Positions 18,290 through 26,946 of a DNA stretch of 64,000 bases are shown here, one piece after another. The stretch is from assembly GCA_041397725.1 (NCBI GenBank), contig JAWKVZ010000005.1:248001-312000 (forward strand), in the 5' to 3' direction. A model generated the notes under the pieces. The model saw only the letters and a program-made list of their open reading frames with translations. It was not told the origin of the DNA and did no database searches. Every line of letters begins with the position of its first letter. Within the stretch, counting starts at the first letter, position 1. The translations under genes and the position numbers were made by a program. Source of the DNA: JAGRKR01 sp041397725 (GTDB taxonomy: Bacteria > Pseudomonadota > Alphaproteobacteria > Rhizobiales > Hyphomicrobiaceae).

Positions 18290-18305
18290 GGTGGTGGAGA
18301 CGGGG

Positions 18306-19931
18306 ATGGCGAACGAGTTGAACTATCTGACGATCGCGGAGGCGTCGAAACGCATTGCAGCGGGCAAGCTGTCCTCGGTCGATCTGACGGAGGCCTGTCT
18401 GGCGCGCATCGCTGCAGTCGAGGATCGCGTCTCGAGCTTCATACTCCTGCTGGCCGATCAGGCGCGTGCCGCGGCCAGGGCCGCGGACGAGGAAATTCGC
18501 AAAAGCGGGCCGCGCTCGCCGATGCACGGCATCCCGATCGGCCTCAAGGACATTTACGACACGGCCGGCATCGCGACGACCGGTCATTCGCGGCGCATGC
18601 AGGGCCGCATTCCACCAGCGGACTCGGTGTGCACGCAGAAGCTCGGCGAGGCCGGCAGCATCCTGCTCGGCAAGCTCGCGACGCACGAGTTCGCGACCGG
18701 CGGCCCCTCGTTCGATCTGCCCTGGCCGGCGGCGCGCAATCCCTGGCGCCTCGATCGCTTCCCCGGCGGCTCTTCCAGCGGCTCGGGCTCGGCGGTGGCC
18801 TGCGGCGAGGTGCTCGGCGCCATGGGCAGCGATACCGGCGGCTCCATCCGCCTGCCGGCGGCCTTCTGCGGCACGGCTGGTATCAAGCCGACCTATGGCC
18901 GTGTCTCGAAGCGCGGCGTGCTGCCGCTCTCCTGGACCTTCGACAACTGCGGGCCGCTCGCATGGACGGCGGAAGATTGCGCGATCATGCTGCAGGCGGT
19001 GGCGGGCTACGATCCGCAAGATCCCTGCTCGGCTGATGTGCCTGTTCCGGATTTCCGCGCCGGGATCAACGACGGCGTCAAAGGGCTGCGCATCGGCATC
19101 GTGCGTCACTTCTACGAGTCCGATCGCCCCGCCAGCAAGGAAGCGGTCGCCGCGATGGATGCGGCGATCTCGGTGCTGCGCGGTCTCGGTGCCGAGATCC
19201 GGGAGGTGACGCTGCCACCCCTCGCGGACTACCAGGCGTGCTTCCGCATCATCGCGCTGGCGGAGGCGTTCTCGATCCACGAGGAGGACCTGAAATCCCG
19301 CCCGCAGGATTACGGCGAGGTCTTCCGCTACCGCGTCATGCCCGGCGCGCTGGTCACATCGGCCGACTACGTGGCGGCACAGCGCCAGCTCCGCAAGCTG
19401 GTGGCCCGCACATTGGCCGCGTTCGATGGAGTGGATGCCCTGGTGACGGCGACCACGTTCGCTGGTGCGCCGGTTATCCGCAGCATGCGCTCGGAGGCTA
19501 ACTTCGCCGACCCGCCGCTGACGCCACCCTTCAACGTCGCCCAGTGTCCGGCCATCGCCATCTGCAACGGTTACACCTCCGACGGCATGCCGCTTTCCAT
19601 GCAGATCGCCGGGCGGCCATTCGACGAGGCGATGGTGTTCCGGGTCGCCCACGCCTACGAGCGTGAGACGACGTGGCGACAGACGCGGCCGAGCCTGATC
19701 GCGTCACCCGACGGCGCGCCGACGGCTGCGCCGGCCGGCCGCGCGACGGAGGACTACGCCACGCTCGCCCGCCGAGCCGACCTGTCGTTGCCGGAGGCGC
19801 AGCTTCAAGCGCTCGCCGAGGCCATGCCGCACGTCGAGGCGATGACGCGCCGCTTGCCGCGCGAGTGCGACTACGGCGACGAGCTGATGAACATCACAAC
19901 GCTTCTGGTGGAGGGGACGGACAATGTCTGA
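18306..19931 (+). CDS. Amidase (amidase signature family), first of two tandem paralogues
   Basis: 541 residues from MANELNYLTIAEASKRI. The amidase-signature catalytic triad is complete: Lys81 in GIPIGLKDIYD, the cis-Ser in PGGSSSGSG (156-158) and the nucleophile Ser180 in DTGGSIR. The enzyme hydrolyses a carboxamide in the cytoplasm (no signal peptide). The last 70 residues carry an extra helical region (TEDYATLARRADLSLPEAQL) also found in the neighbour. Sits between importer ATPase and a second amidase, whose ATG lies 8 bases before this stop, so translation is probably coupled. A GatA role is unlikely: no gatC/gatB nearby and the context is catabolic. Confidence 0.88.
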   Translation: MANELNYLTIAEASKRIAAGKLSSVDLTEACLARIAAVEDRVSSFILLLADQARAAARAADEEIRKSGPRSPMHGIPIGLKDIYDTAGIATTGHSRRMQGRIPPADSVCTQKLGEAGSILLGKLATHEFATGGPSFDLPWPAARNPWRLDRFPGGSSSGSGSAVACGEVLGAMGSDTGGSIRLPAAFCGTAGIKPTYGRVSKRGVLPLSWTFDNCGPLAWTAEDCAIMLQAVAGYDPQDPCSADVPVPDFRAGINDGVKGLRIGIVRHFYESDRPASKEAVAAMDAAISVLRGLGAEIREVTLPPLADYQACFRIIALAEAFSIHEEDLKSRPQDYGEVFRYRVMPGALVTSADYVAAQRQLRKLVARTLAAFDGVDALVTATTFAGAPVIRSMRSEANFADPPLTPPFNVAQCPAIAICNGYTSDGMPLSMQIAGRPFDEAMVFRVAHAYERETTWRQTRPSLIASPDGAPTAAPAGRATEDYATLARRADLSLPEAQLQALAEAMPHVEAMTRRLPRECDYGDELMNITTLLVEGTDNV

Positions 19932-21549
19932 GGAGCTGTGTCATCTCTCGCTGACCGAGGCGGCAGACCTGATCAAGGCGAAGAAGCTGTCGCCCGTCGA
20001 GCTTACCGAAGCCATGCTGCGGCGCACGGATGCGCTCAACAGCCAGCTCGATGCTTTCATCACCCGCACGTCCGACGTGGCCCTCGCCGCGGCTCGCAAA
20101 GCCGAGTCCGAGATCGCCAAGGGCGGCCACAAGGGGCCCCTGCACGGCATCCCCTTCGGCCTCAAGGACATCTACAACACCAAGGGCATCCTGACGACCG
20201 CCCACTCCAGGATCCTCATCGACAACGTGCCTGACGAGGACGCCACGACCACGGCCCAGCTCAGCGAGGCGGGCGCGGTGCTGATGGGTAAGCTCTCGAC
20301 TCATGAGTTCGCACACGGCGGGCCGTCGTTCGACCTGCCCTGGCGACCCGCGCGCAATCCATGGAATACCGAGCACTTCACGGGCGGCTCGTCGTCCGGA
20401 TCGGGCGCGGCCGTCGCCAGCGGCCTGATGATGATGGCGATGGGCTCCGATACCGGCGGCTCCATCCGCAATCCTGCAGCACTCTGCGGGCTGGTGGGTC
20501 TGAAGCCGACGTACGGCCTCGTCAGCCGCCACGGCGTCATCGCCAATTCCTACAGCTACGATCACGCGGGGCCACTGACCTGGACGGTGGCCGACTGTGC
20601 GGCCGTCATGCAGGTGTTGGCGAAGCACGATCCCAAGGACCCGGCCAGCGCCAACGTCAAGGTTCCCGACTACCGCGCCGCGCTCACGGGTGACATACGC
20701 GGCTTACGGGTCGGCGTCGTCAGGCACTTCTACGAGCAGGACGTGCAGGTCTCCGACGAGGTCAAGCAGGGCATGACGGCGGCGCTCGATGTGCTGCGCG
20801 GGCTCGGCGCCATCGTCGAGGACGTGCGGTTGCGACCGGCGATGGACTACTACGACATCAAGATCGTCACGGCGGAATCCGAGCTCTACGCCGTGCACGA
20901 GCACAATCTGAGGACCCGGCCCGGCGATTTCGGCGAGGACTTCCTGGCGCGCTCTCTGGCGGCCTGCCTCATCCGCGGCTCCGACTACGTGCAGGCGCAG
21001 CGCGAGCGGCGCAAGGTGCTCGAGGAGATGAAGGCGATCTACGCCAAGTACGACGTGCTGGTGACGCCCGGCCCGGGCCCGGCGCCGAAGCTCGGCAACT
21101 GGCGCGTCATCCAGTTCTGGCAGAAAGCCTCGCTCACCACGCCCTTCAACGTCACAGGTGGTCCGGCGCTCGTGCAGTGCATGGGCTACACCAGGGATGG
21201 TCTGCCGCTGTCGTTGCAGATCGTCGGCAAGCCGTTCGACGAGGCGACGGTCATGCGCGTCGCCGACGCCTACGAACGCGCCACACCCTGGCGCAAGCGG
21301 CGGCCGGAACTCGTCGCGAGCAGTGCGCCGCCACCGGCGCTGCCGCCCATACCGGAGCCGGAGAAGTCGAACCTCAGCCGCCAGGAGGAGGATGCCGTTG
21401 CGCTCGTCTGCAGGCGCGCCGGGCTCACCCTCAACGACCGTTATTTCCAGCAGCTCTGCGCCACGGCACCCTACATCGAGGCGATGACGAGCCGCCTGCG
21501 CCGTCAGCGCGACTGGTACGAAGAGCCGATCAACGTGTTCACTTTCTGA
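19924..21549 (+). CDS. Amidase (amidase signature family), second of two tandem paralogues
   Basis: 541 residues, exactly the length of the preceding amidase and alignable to it without gaps over at least the first 190 residues, including Lys81 (GIPFGLKDIYN), TGGSSSGSG at 153-161 and nucleophile Ser180 (DTGGSIR). The two differ in segments near the active site (TTAHSRILIDNVPDEDA here, TTGHSRRMQGRIPPADS there) and in KLGNWRVIQFWQK, which suggests different substrates. It is a tandem duplication inside the importer operon, overlapping the first gene by 8 bases. Cytoplasmic. Substrate unknown; likely the imported compound or a product of it. Confidence 0.88.
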   Translation: MSEELCHLSLTEAADLIKAKKLSPVELTEAMLRRTDALNSQLDAFITRTSDVALAAARKAESEIAKGGHKGPLHGIPFGLKDIYNTKGILTTAHSRILIDNVPDEDATTTAQLSEAGAVLMGKLSTHEFAHGGPSFDLPWRPARNPWNTEHFTGGSSSGSGAAVASGLMMMAMGSDTGGSIRNPAALCGLVGLKPTYGLVSRHGVIANSYSYDHAGPLTWTVADCAAVMQVLAKHDPKDPASANVKVPDYRAALTGDIRGLRVGVVRHFYEQDVQVSDEVKQGMTAALDVLRGLGAIVEDVRLRPAMDYYDIKIVTAESELYAVHEHNLRTRPGDFGEDFLARSLAACLIRGSDYVQAQRERRKVLEEMKAIYAKYDVLVTPGPGPAPKLGNWRVIQFWQKASLTTPFNVTGGPALVQCMGYTRDGLPLSLQIVGKPFDEATVMRVADAYERATPWRKRRPELVASSAPPPALPPIPEPEKSNLSRQEEDAVALVCRRAGLTLNDRYFQQLCATAPYIEAMTSRLRRQRDWYEEPINVFTF

Positions 21550-21611
21550 AGGAGCGCGTCGGGCGGTTGAGTGGAGCGACGCGACCCCCCGATCGGGTTC
21601 GCGGAACGAGT

Positions 21612-21629
21612 CCGGGGCTGTCGCCCCGG
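21612..21629 (+). other. Intra-operon hairpin between amidase and binding-protein genes
   Basis: CCGGGGC-TGTC-GCCCCGG, a perfect 7-bp stem with a four-base loop, lies in the 104-bp gap before the binding-protein gene and has no T-run after it. Such hairpins often stabilise or insulate binding-protein mRNA. Function here is inferred from position only. Confidence 0.5.
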
Positions 21630-21653
21630 CCAACCTCGAAAAGGAGGAGGGAC

Positions 21654-23267
21654 ATGAGAACAGGATTGAGACGCTTGCTGGGAGGCGCTGCGATCGCGGG
21701 ACTGACCGCGGTGCTGCCCATCTCGGCCCAGGCCGGCGGCACGCTGACGCTCGGCATGACGGCCGCCGACATCCCGAGTGCCAAGGGCGCGCCCGACCAG
21801 GGCGCCGAAGGCATCCGCTGGATGGGCTTCACCATCTACGATTCGCTCGTCTACTGGGACCTGAACCAGGGCACGCACATCCCTAAGATCGTGCCGGCGC
21901 TGGCCGAGAAGTACTACCCGAACCCCGACAACAAGAAGGAGTGGATCTTCGAGCTGCGCAAGGGCGTGAAGTTCCACGACGGCTCGACCTTCAATGCCGA
22001 CGCCGTCATCTGGAACCTCGAGAAGCTCTTCAAGGAGACCGCGCCGCAGTACGATCTCCAGCAGCGCCGCGCCGTCGGCTGGCGCCTCGCCGGTCTCAAG
22101 ACCTGGCGCAAGATCGATGACTACAAGGTCGCCATCGGCGACAACCAGCCGAACGCGAACCTGCCGCATCAGGTCGTGTTCATGCACATCTCGAGCCCCG
22201 AGCACTGGAAGAAGATCGGCGGCTGGACGGCTTTTGCCAAGAAGCCTTCGGGCACGGGACCGTTCAGGGTGGTCGAGATCGTGCCGCGTGAGCGAGCCGT
22301 GCTTGTCCCGAACAAGGACTACTGGGACGTGAAGCGCCGTCCGAAGGTCGACAAGCTCGTCCTCCTGCCCATGCCCGAGGCGACCACCCGCACGGCGGCA
22401 CTGCTCTCCGGGCAGGCGAACTTCATAGAGGCGCCCTCGCCGGATGCCATCCCCCGACTGAAGTCGGCCGGCATGCAGGTGGTGATGAATCCCTACCCGC
22501 ACGTGTGGCCCTACATCATGCGCGTGGTCGGCGAAAACACGCCGCTCAAGGACGTGCGCGTGCGCCAGGCGCTGAACCTCGCCATCGATCGCGACGCGGT
22601 CGTGAAGCTGCTCGGCGGCATGGCGGCGCCGGCAAAGGGGCATGTGCTGCCTGACAGCCCGTGGTTCGGCAATCCGAAGTTCAAGGTCCGCTACGACCCC
22701 GCCGAAGCCAAGCGGTTGCTGAAAGAAGCCGGCTACGGTCCGGGCAAGCCACTCAAGATCACCTTCATGATCGCGCCCTCCGGCTCCGGTCAGATGCAGC
22801 CGCTGCCGATGAACGAGCTGGTTCAGCAGCAGCTCAAGGCGGTCGGGGTTGACCTCGAGTTCAAGGTGACCGAGTGGCAGGCGCTCCGTGCCCAGCGTGG
22901 CAAGGGGCCGCTGCACGAGACCGCGAAGGGCATCCATGCGCTCAACAACTCGATGGGCACGTTCGATCCCTACAGCGCGTTCGAGCGGTTCTTCCTGTCG
23001 ACCTTGCTGCCGCCGAAGGGTCTCAACTGGGTCGGTCTCAAGGACCCGGAAATGGACAAGCTGCTCATCAAGGCCCAGACCACCTTCGATCCCAAGGAGC
23101 AGGACGTGGTGCTGGCCAAGATCCACGAGCGTGTGGTCGACAACGCCTACTGGGTGTGGGTCGTGCACGACGTGAACCCGCGCGCGCTGCATCCGAGCGT
23201 CAAGGGCTTTACGCCGGCCAAGAGCTGGTTCCAGGACCTGACGCAGATCTACATCGAGAAGAAGTAG
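21654..23267 (+). CDS. Peptide-type ABC importer substrate-binding protein (SBP family 5)
   Basis: 537 residues, preceded by AAGGAGGAGG, the strongest ribosome site in the operon. Signal peptide MRTGLRRLLGGAAIAGLTAV, cut near AQAGGTLTLG. Family-5 features: TIYDSLVYWD, FELRKGVKFHDGSTFNADAVIWNLE, KKPSGTGPFRVVE, DVRVRQALNLAIDRDAVV and YDPAEAKRLLKEAGYGPGKPL. It captures the substrate in the periplasm for the importer encoded upstream. Last gene of the operon, with a strong terminator 44 bp after its stop. Family-5 proteins bind peptides, nickel, opines or glutathione-like compounds, so the ligand cannot be named. Confidence 0.9.
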   Translation: MRTGLRRLLGGAAIAGLTAVLPISAQAGGTLTLGMTAADIPSAKGAPDQGAEGIRWMGFTIYDSLVYWDLNQGTHIPKIVPALAEKYYPNPDNKKEWIFELRKGVKFHDGSTFNADAVIWNLEKLFKETAPQYDLQQRRAVGWRLAGLKTWRKIDDYKVAIGDNQPNANLPHQVVFMHISSPEHWKKIGGWTAFAKKPSGTGPFRVVEIVPRERAVLVPNKDYWDVKRRPKVDKLVLLPMPEATTRTAALLSGQANFIEAPSPDAIPRLKSAGMQVVMNPYPHVWPYIMRVVGENTPLKDVRVRQALNLAIDRDAVVKLLGGMAAPAKGHVLPDSPWFGNPKFKVRYDPAEAKRLLKEAGYGPGKPLKITFMIAPSGSGQMQPLPMNELVQQQLKAVGVDLEFKVTEWQALRAQRGKGPLHETAKGIHALNNSMGTFDPYSAFERFFLSTLLPPKGLNWVGLKDPEMDKLLIKAQTTFDPKEQDVVLAKIHERVVDNAYWVWVVHDVNPRALHPSVKGFTPAKSWFQDLTQIYIEKK

Positions 23268-23311
23268 GCGACGGCCCGGCTCGCCGGGCGCCGACACGCG
23301 ACACGAGCGAC

Positions 23312-23341
23312 AAGGCCGCCCGGAGTGCTCCGGGCGGCCTT
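23312..23341. terminator. Strong intrinsic terminator of the importer operon
   Basis: Perfect inverted repeat: AAGGCCGCCCGGAG (23312-23325), two bases, then its complement (23328-23341), ending in TTT. It lies between the binding-protein stop and the convergent GrdB-like gene. Because it is symmetric it could stop transcription from both sides. Confidence 0.85.
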
Positions 23342-23383
23342 TCTCGTCGAACGGTCGAGGATCGGCTCGGCCGCTGCAGGGCG

Positions 23384-24601
23384 CTAGCTGCCGAGGTACG
23401 GCGTCGGGACGAAATAGCGGCTCCCGACGGTCTTCAAGGCGTTGTTCTCGCTGGCCATGGCCATGGTGCGCACGGCTTTCAGCAGTGCGCCGGCCGTCGT
23501 CTGCGTCCAGAACCACGTATCGAGCTGCCGGCTCGACGGCAACGGCACGCCGTGCTGTGCAGCCTCGCCGTAGAGCGCCTTGATATCGTCCGAGACGAAG
23601 CGGAGCGCCAGCGCGGTCGAGTGCTTCCATGGCTCGGGCCCGGCGGGCAAGCGACCCGCAAGGCACTCGCCGACAAAGGCGGGCCAAGCCTCGGGCGGCA
23701 GCCCGCAGACGCCGACGGTGGTTCTGCCGGTGCTTGCCTTGGCAGCCTCCCACTGCGGCCTCACGAGGGCGAGCTCCGCCGCCAGTCGCGTCGACCAATC
23801 GGCCGGAGCGCTGCCGGCCGTGGCGGACACCGGCGGCAGGCTCAGCGCTGGTCGCCAGCCCGGCCGATCCACCATGCTGGGGGCATCCTCGCCGTAGTCC
23901 TCGAGCAGCGTCGGCCCGTCGTTGCGCTCAAGCAGGCGAAGCGCCGCCGTGACGACGCGGCGCTGGAAGTCGGCGTCCGACGGCTCGCCGAATGGGCGGC
24001 CGAGCTGGAACGGGGTCCACAGCGCCCGAGGGGGGCGCACCGTCTCGAGATGGAGACGGACGAGGCCGACGACGGTGGTGGGCAGGCCGCGGCTTTCGAT
24101 CTTGTGGGCGAGCGCGCTCACGGCGCGCGTGCAGAAGGGTCAGACCGGGCTGAACAGAACCGCGTCGACACGGTCCCGCTTCAGGCGGGCCGCGATGGCG
24201 TCGGCCGTCTCCTCCATGACGTTGGGATCGGTGGAGCCCATCACGGCGAAGTGGGTGTCGGCGACCGAGCCGATGACGCCTTGCGCGGCGAGCTCGCGCA
24301 GCCGGTCGATCGGATAGACGACATTGAGGTCACGCTGGAAGCCGGTGCGGTCGAAATTGATCGACACGTGGCTCATGAGGATATCGCCCGATGTGAGGCT
24401 TCCCGAGAGCTCGCGGTATTCGGCGCTGCCCGGCTGAAAGGGTGCTTCACGGCGGTCGTGCAGCGCCGCCGAGGTGACGATGGCGACACGGCGCTCGGCG
24501 AGCGGCGGACCTGCGACCCACGGCCGATGCTCGTAGGTCGGGCATTCGAGCGCCAGCACATTCGTGCGGGTCGGCTCCGGGATATCCTCGATGCGGGCCA
24601 A
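23384..24601 (-). CDS. GrdB/PrdB-like selenoprotein (glycine/betaine/sarcosine/D-proline reductase family), with in-frame UGA
   Basis: One continuous reading frame of 405 residues if the UGA at 24140-24142 is read as selenocysteine (residue 154). The part before the UGA has family blocks HVSINFDRTGFQRDLNVVYP, DRLRELAAQGVIGSVADTH and DAVLFSPV; the part after it continues PFCTRAVSALAHKIESRGLP. This gives U-P-F-C, the U-x-x-C site of GrdB-type proteins, and both halves match the family in the same frame. TTG 24601 is chosen as start because GAGGAG lies six bases before it and ARIEDIPEPTRTN reads as a natural N-terminus; the frame is open to 24664. Clostridial GrdB reduces amino-acid derivatives via Sec; the role in a proteobacterium is unknown. 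A nonsense-broken gene is the alternative. Confidence 0.8.
24112..24128 (-). promoter_or_regulatory. Candidate bacterial SECIS hairpin after the in-frame UGA
   Basis: In the mRNA, starting 12 bases after the UGA, a 6-bp G/C stem (GCGCGC/GCGCGC) closes a five-base loop CGUGA. A loop of this size, with G among its first two bases and beginning about 17 bases past the UGA, meets the general description of bacterial SECIS elements. The stem lies within codons that also have to encode the protein, and the region is G+C-rich, so chance is possible. Confidence 0.5.
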
Positions 24602-24665
24602 GTCGTTCTCCTCAGATCGCGCCACGTGACGCGGAGACGCTAGTCGGTCCGGAAGCGCATGCAAG

Positions 24666-25133
24666 TCAAAATGGCGTGCGTGCCTTCACGCCCGGTTCCA
24701 GCGCCACGACTTCGATGCCCGGCTCGACGACGGTGGCATAGGCGCCTGCATGCCGGCAGAGCAGCTCCAGGCGACGGAATGCGAAGGCGGCGAATTCCTC
24801 GAACGCGAGTGCGTCCCAGATCGAGCGCGCCACAAACGTGTAGCCCGAGAGCAGCGTATTGACCGTCAGGACGACGGTATCGCCGCTCTTGAGGAACTCG
24901 ATGATGTGGCCGTTGGTCGGCAGCCCGTTGTTGGCGCGGTGAACTTCGAACGGCAGCGAACCGAAGATTGTCGGCTTCTGCATGAGGATTTCGTGGCCGA
25001 AGTGATCGACGAGGATTTCCGACAGCGGCGAGGGCACGGCGGCGCGCACGAAGATGCAGGGCGTGGCGGCGCCGTTGCGCGGCCTGAAGAGCGTGCGCTT
25101 GATCTCGAAGACCGGTGTGGACGTGTCGGCCAT
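24666..25133 (-). CDS. Unrecognised protein (155 aa) upstream of the GrdB-like gene
   Basis: 155 residues from MADTSTPVFEIKRTLFRPRNG. No signal peptide or membrane segment. It has a few conserved-looking cysteines (TPCIFVRA and ELLCRH), the stretch FGSLPFEVHRANNGLPTNGH and a Glu/Val-rich end. I do not recognise the family. It ends 64 bp before the chosen start of the GrdB-like gene on the same strand, and the two are very likely co-transcribed, so it may be a partner or accessory factor. The start is uncertain: no clear SD is seen, although the frame is open further upstream. Confidence 0.65.
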   Translation of the reverse strand: MADTSTPVFEIKRTLFRPRNGAATPCIFVRAAVPSPLSEILVDHFGHEILMQKPTIFGSLPFEVHRANNGLPTNGHIIEFLKSGDTVVLTVNTLLSGYTFVARSIWDALAFEEFAAFAFRRLELLCRHAGAYATVVEPGIEVVALEPGVKARTPF

Positions 25134-25344
25134 GCGCCAGGAAGCCCCATGCTGAGCCGGTCTTGATGCATCAGCCGACGAGCGTGGGCAACTGCGATGC
25201 CCGGACGGAGCAAACATCCGGTGAAACCAGAAGGTACAATGCTGGCGATCTCCAACAGGTCTTCCACTCGTGATAATGTCCGGCCGGGTCACGTCCGCGA
25301 TGGCGCGCGGGGTGGCAGGTGTGAATTGCGGCGGGAAGCACGGC

Positions 25345-26745
25345 ATGACTGAGCGGCGGGACGGCATGGACCCGGCAAGCGTGGCGACGGTTATCGAGAT
25401 CCTGCGTCAGCGTTTCGGCGACCGGCTTTCGACCGGGGCGGCCCTGCGCAGTCAGCACGCCAATACCTTGACCTGGATCGCGAACCAGCCGCCTGACGCC
25501 GTGGTCTTCGTGAACAGCGCCGAAGAGGTCGCCGAGACGATGCGCATCTGTGCGACGCATCGCGTGCCTCTGGTCCCGTTCGGCGCCGGGACATCGCTGG
25601 AGGGACAGGTCAACGCGCCGAACGGCGGCATCTCGGTGGACCTGTCGCAGCTCAACCGGCTGATCGCCATCAACGAGCAGGATCTCGATTGCGTCATCGA
25701 GGCGGGCATGACGCGGCGTGATCTCGCGCAGCATCTCAAGGGGACCGGGCTGTTCTTCCCGGTCGATCCCGGCACCGAGGAGGCGACGCTCGGCGGCATG
25801 GCCTCGACGCGGGCGTCGGGCACGACGACCGTGCGCTACGGCACGATGCGAGAAAACGTGCTCTCCGTCCGCGCCGTGCTTCCCGACGGCCGCATCGTGA
25901 GGACGGCGCGGCGCGCGCGCAAGTCGTCGTCGGGCTACGATCTGACGCGGCTGCTCGTCGGTGCGGAGGGCACGCTCGGCATCATCACCGAGCTGACGCT
26001 GCGCCTCTATGGCGTGCCGGAGGCGATTCTCGCGGCGGTCTGCCCCTTCAAGACGATTTCCGGTGCGTGCGCCGCGACGATCCAGGCCATCCAGCTCGGT
26101 CTCGGCGTGGCACGGATCGAGTTCCTCGACGCCTTGCAGATCCGTGCCTGTAACGTGCACTCCAAGCTCGGACTGGCCGAGACTCCGACCCTGTTCCTCG
26201 AATTCCATGGGACCGAGGCGGGGGCTCGCGAGCAGGTCGAGGTGTTCGGCGAGATCGCGCGGTCGGAAGGGGCGCTCGGCTTCGAATGGGCGGAGCGTCC
26301 GGAGGACAGGAGCCGCTTGTGGAAAGCGCGCCACGATGCACTCTGGGCGGTCAAGAGCACCTGGCCGGGCCGCGAGGCCGTGGTCACCGACGTGTGCGTG
26401 CCGATCTCGCGGCTGGCCGAGTGCGTCGAGGCCACCCACGAGGACATCCGGCAGAGTGGGCTCATCGCGCCCATCGTCGGCCATGTCGGCGACGGCAACT
26501 TTCATGTCGTCGCCCTCTGCGACAGGGCGCAATCTGGTGAGATGCAGGCGATCGAAGGGTTCCTCGAGCGCCTGGTCGAGCGCGCGCTGGCCGTGGACGG
26601 CACCTGCAGCGGCGAGCACGGGGTCGGGCAGGGCAAGATGAAATATCTCGCCCGGGAGCATGGGGCCGGTCTCGATGTCATGCGCGCGATCAAGGCGGCC
26701 CTCGATCCGCAGGGCATAATGAATCCCGGCAAGATGATCGCCTGA
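25345..26745 (+). CDS. FAD-binding oxidoreductase, D-lactate dehydrogenase (cytochrome) type
   Basis: 466 residues from MTERRDGMDPASV, with CGGGAAG before the ATG. The FAD-binding type-4 domain occupies about 30-215 (PLVPFGAGTSLEGQVNAPNGG, FFPVDPGTEEATLGGMASTR, YGTMRENVLSVRAVLPDG, GYDLTRLLVGAEGTLGIIT). The C-terminal oxidase domain ends in VGHVGDGNFH, CSGEHGVGQGKMKYL and NPGKMI. This is the GlcD/Dld family; the closest group oxidises D-lactate or another D-2-hydroxy acid and passes electrons to cytochrome or quinone. Glycolate oxidase GlcD is an alternative, but no glcE/glcF follows. It is divergent from the 155-residue gene and the GrdB-like gene. Confidence 0.85.
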   Translation: MTERRDGMDPASVATVIEILRQRFGDRLSTGAALRSQHANTLTWIANQPPDAVVFVNSAEEVAETMRICATHRVPLVPFGAGTSLEGQVNAPNGGISVDLSQLNRLIAINEQDLDCVIEAGMTRRDLAQHLKGTGLFFPVDPGTEEATLGGMASTRASGTTTVRYGTMRENVLSVRAVLPDGRIVRTARRARKSSSGYDLTRLLVGAEGTLGIITELTLRLYGVPEAILAAVCPFKTISGACAATIQAIQLGLGVARIEFLDALQIRACNVHSKLGLAETPTLFLEFHGTEAGAREQVEVFGEIARSEGALGFEWAERPEDRSRLWKARHDALWAVKSTWPGREAVVTDVCVPISRLAECVEATHEDIRQSGLIAPIVGHVGDGNFHVVALCDRAQSGEMQAIEGFLERLVERALAVDGTCSGEHGVGQGKMKYLAREHGAGLDVMRAIKAALDPQGIMNPGKMIA

Positions 26746-26946
26746 GAACGGCACCCGTTCTGCACCGGGTTCGCGGGTGAGTGCGGGCCCATTCCCGGCC
26801 GGGGCGACGCGGTACGCTCGTCTACCCACCGCTTTCTCGCAGCAGAGCCCGTGCGCCAGGTGCAATCCCTTGCCCGGACGGGCCTCAGGCTCTACGGTTC
26901 GCAGACGTGGGGTTCAGGTATTGATTAGCGTTCAAAGAAGGCGCCC

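Noticed and set aside
21504..23798. A 764-codon minus-strand frame across the binding-protein gene
   Set aside because: Antisense shadow of the importer binding-protein gene; it also crosses the strong terminator at 23312-23341, and its product is low-complexity with no family.
24140..24142. Reading the stop in the GrdB-like gene as a simple nonsense mutation
   Set aside because: It is UGA, it sits exactly at the selenocysteine position of the family, and the family match continues in the same frame. A pseudogene cannot be fully excluded without a check for sel genes.
25171..26865. A 564-codon minus-strand frame
   Set aside because: Antisense to the FAD-linked oxidase gene, whose motifs are clear on the plus strand.
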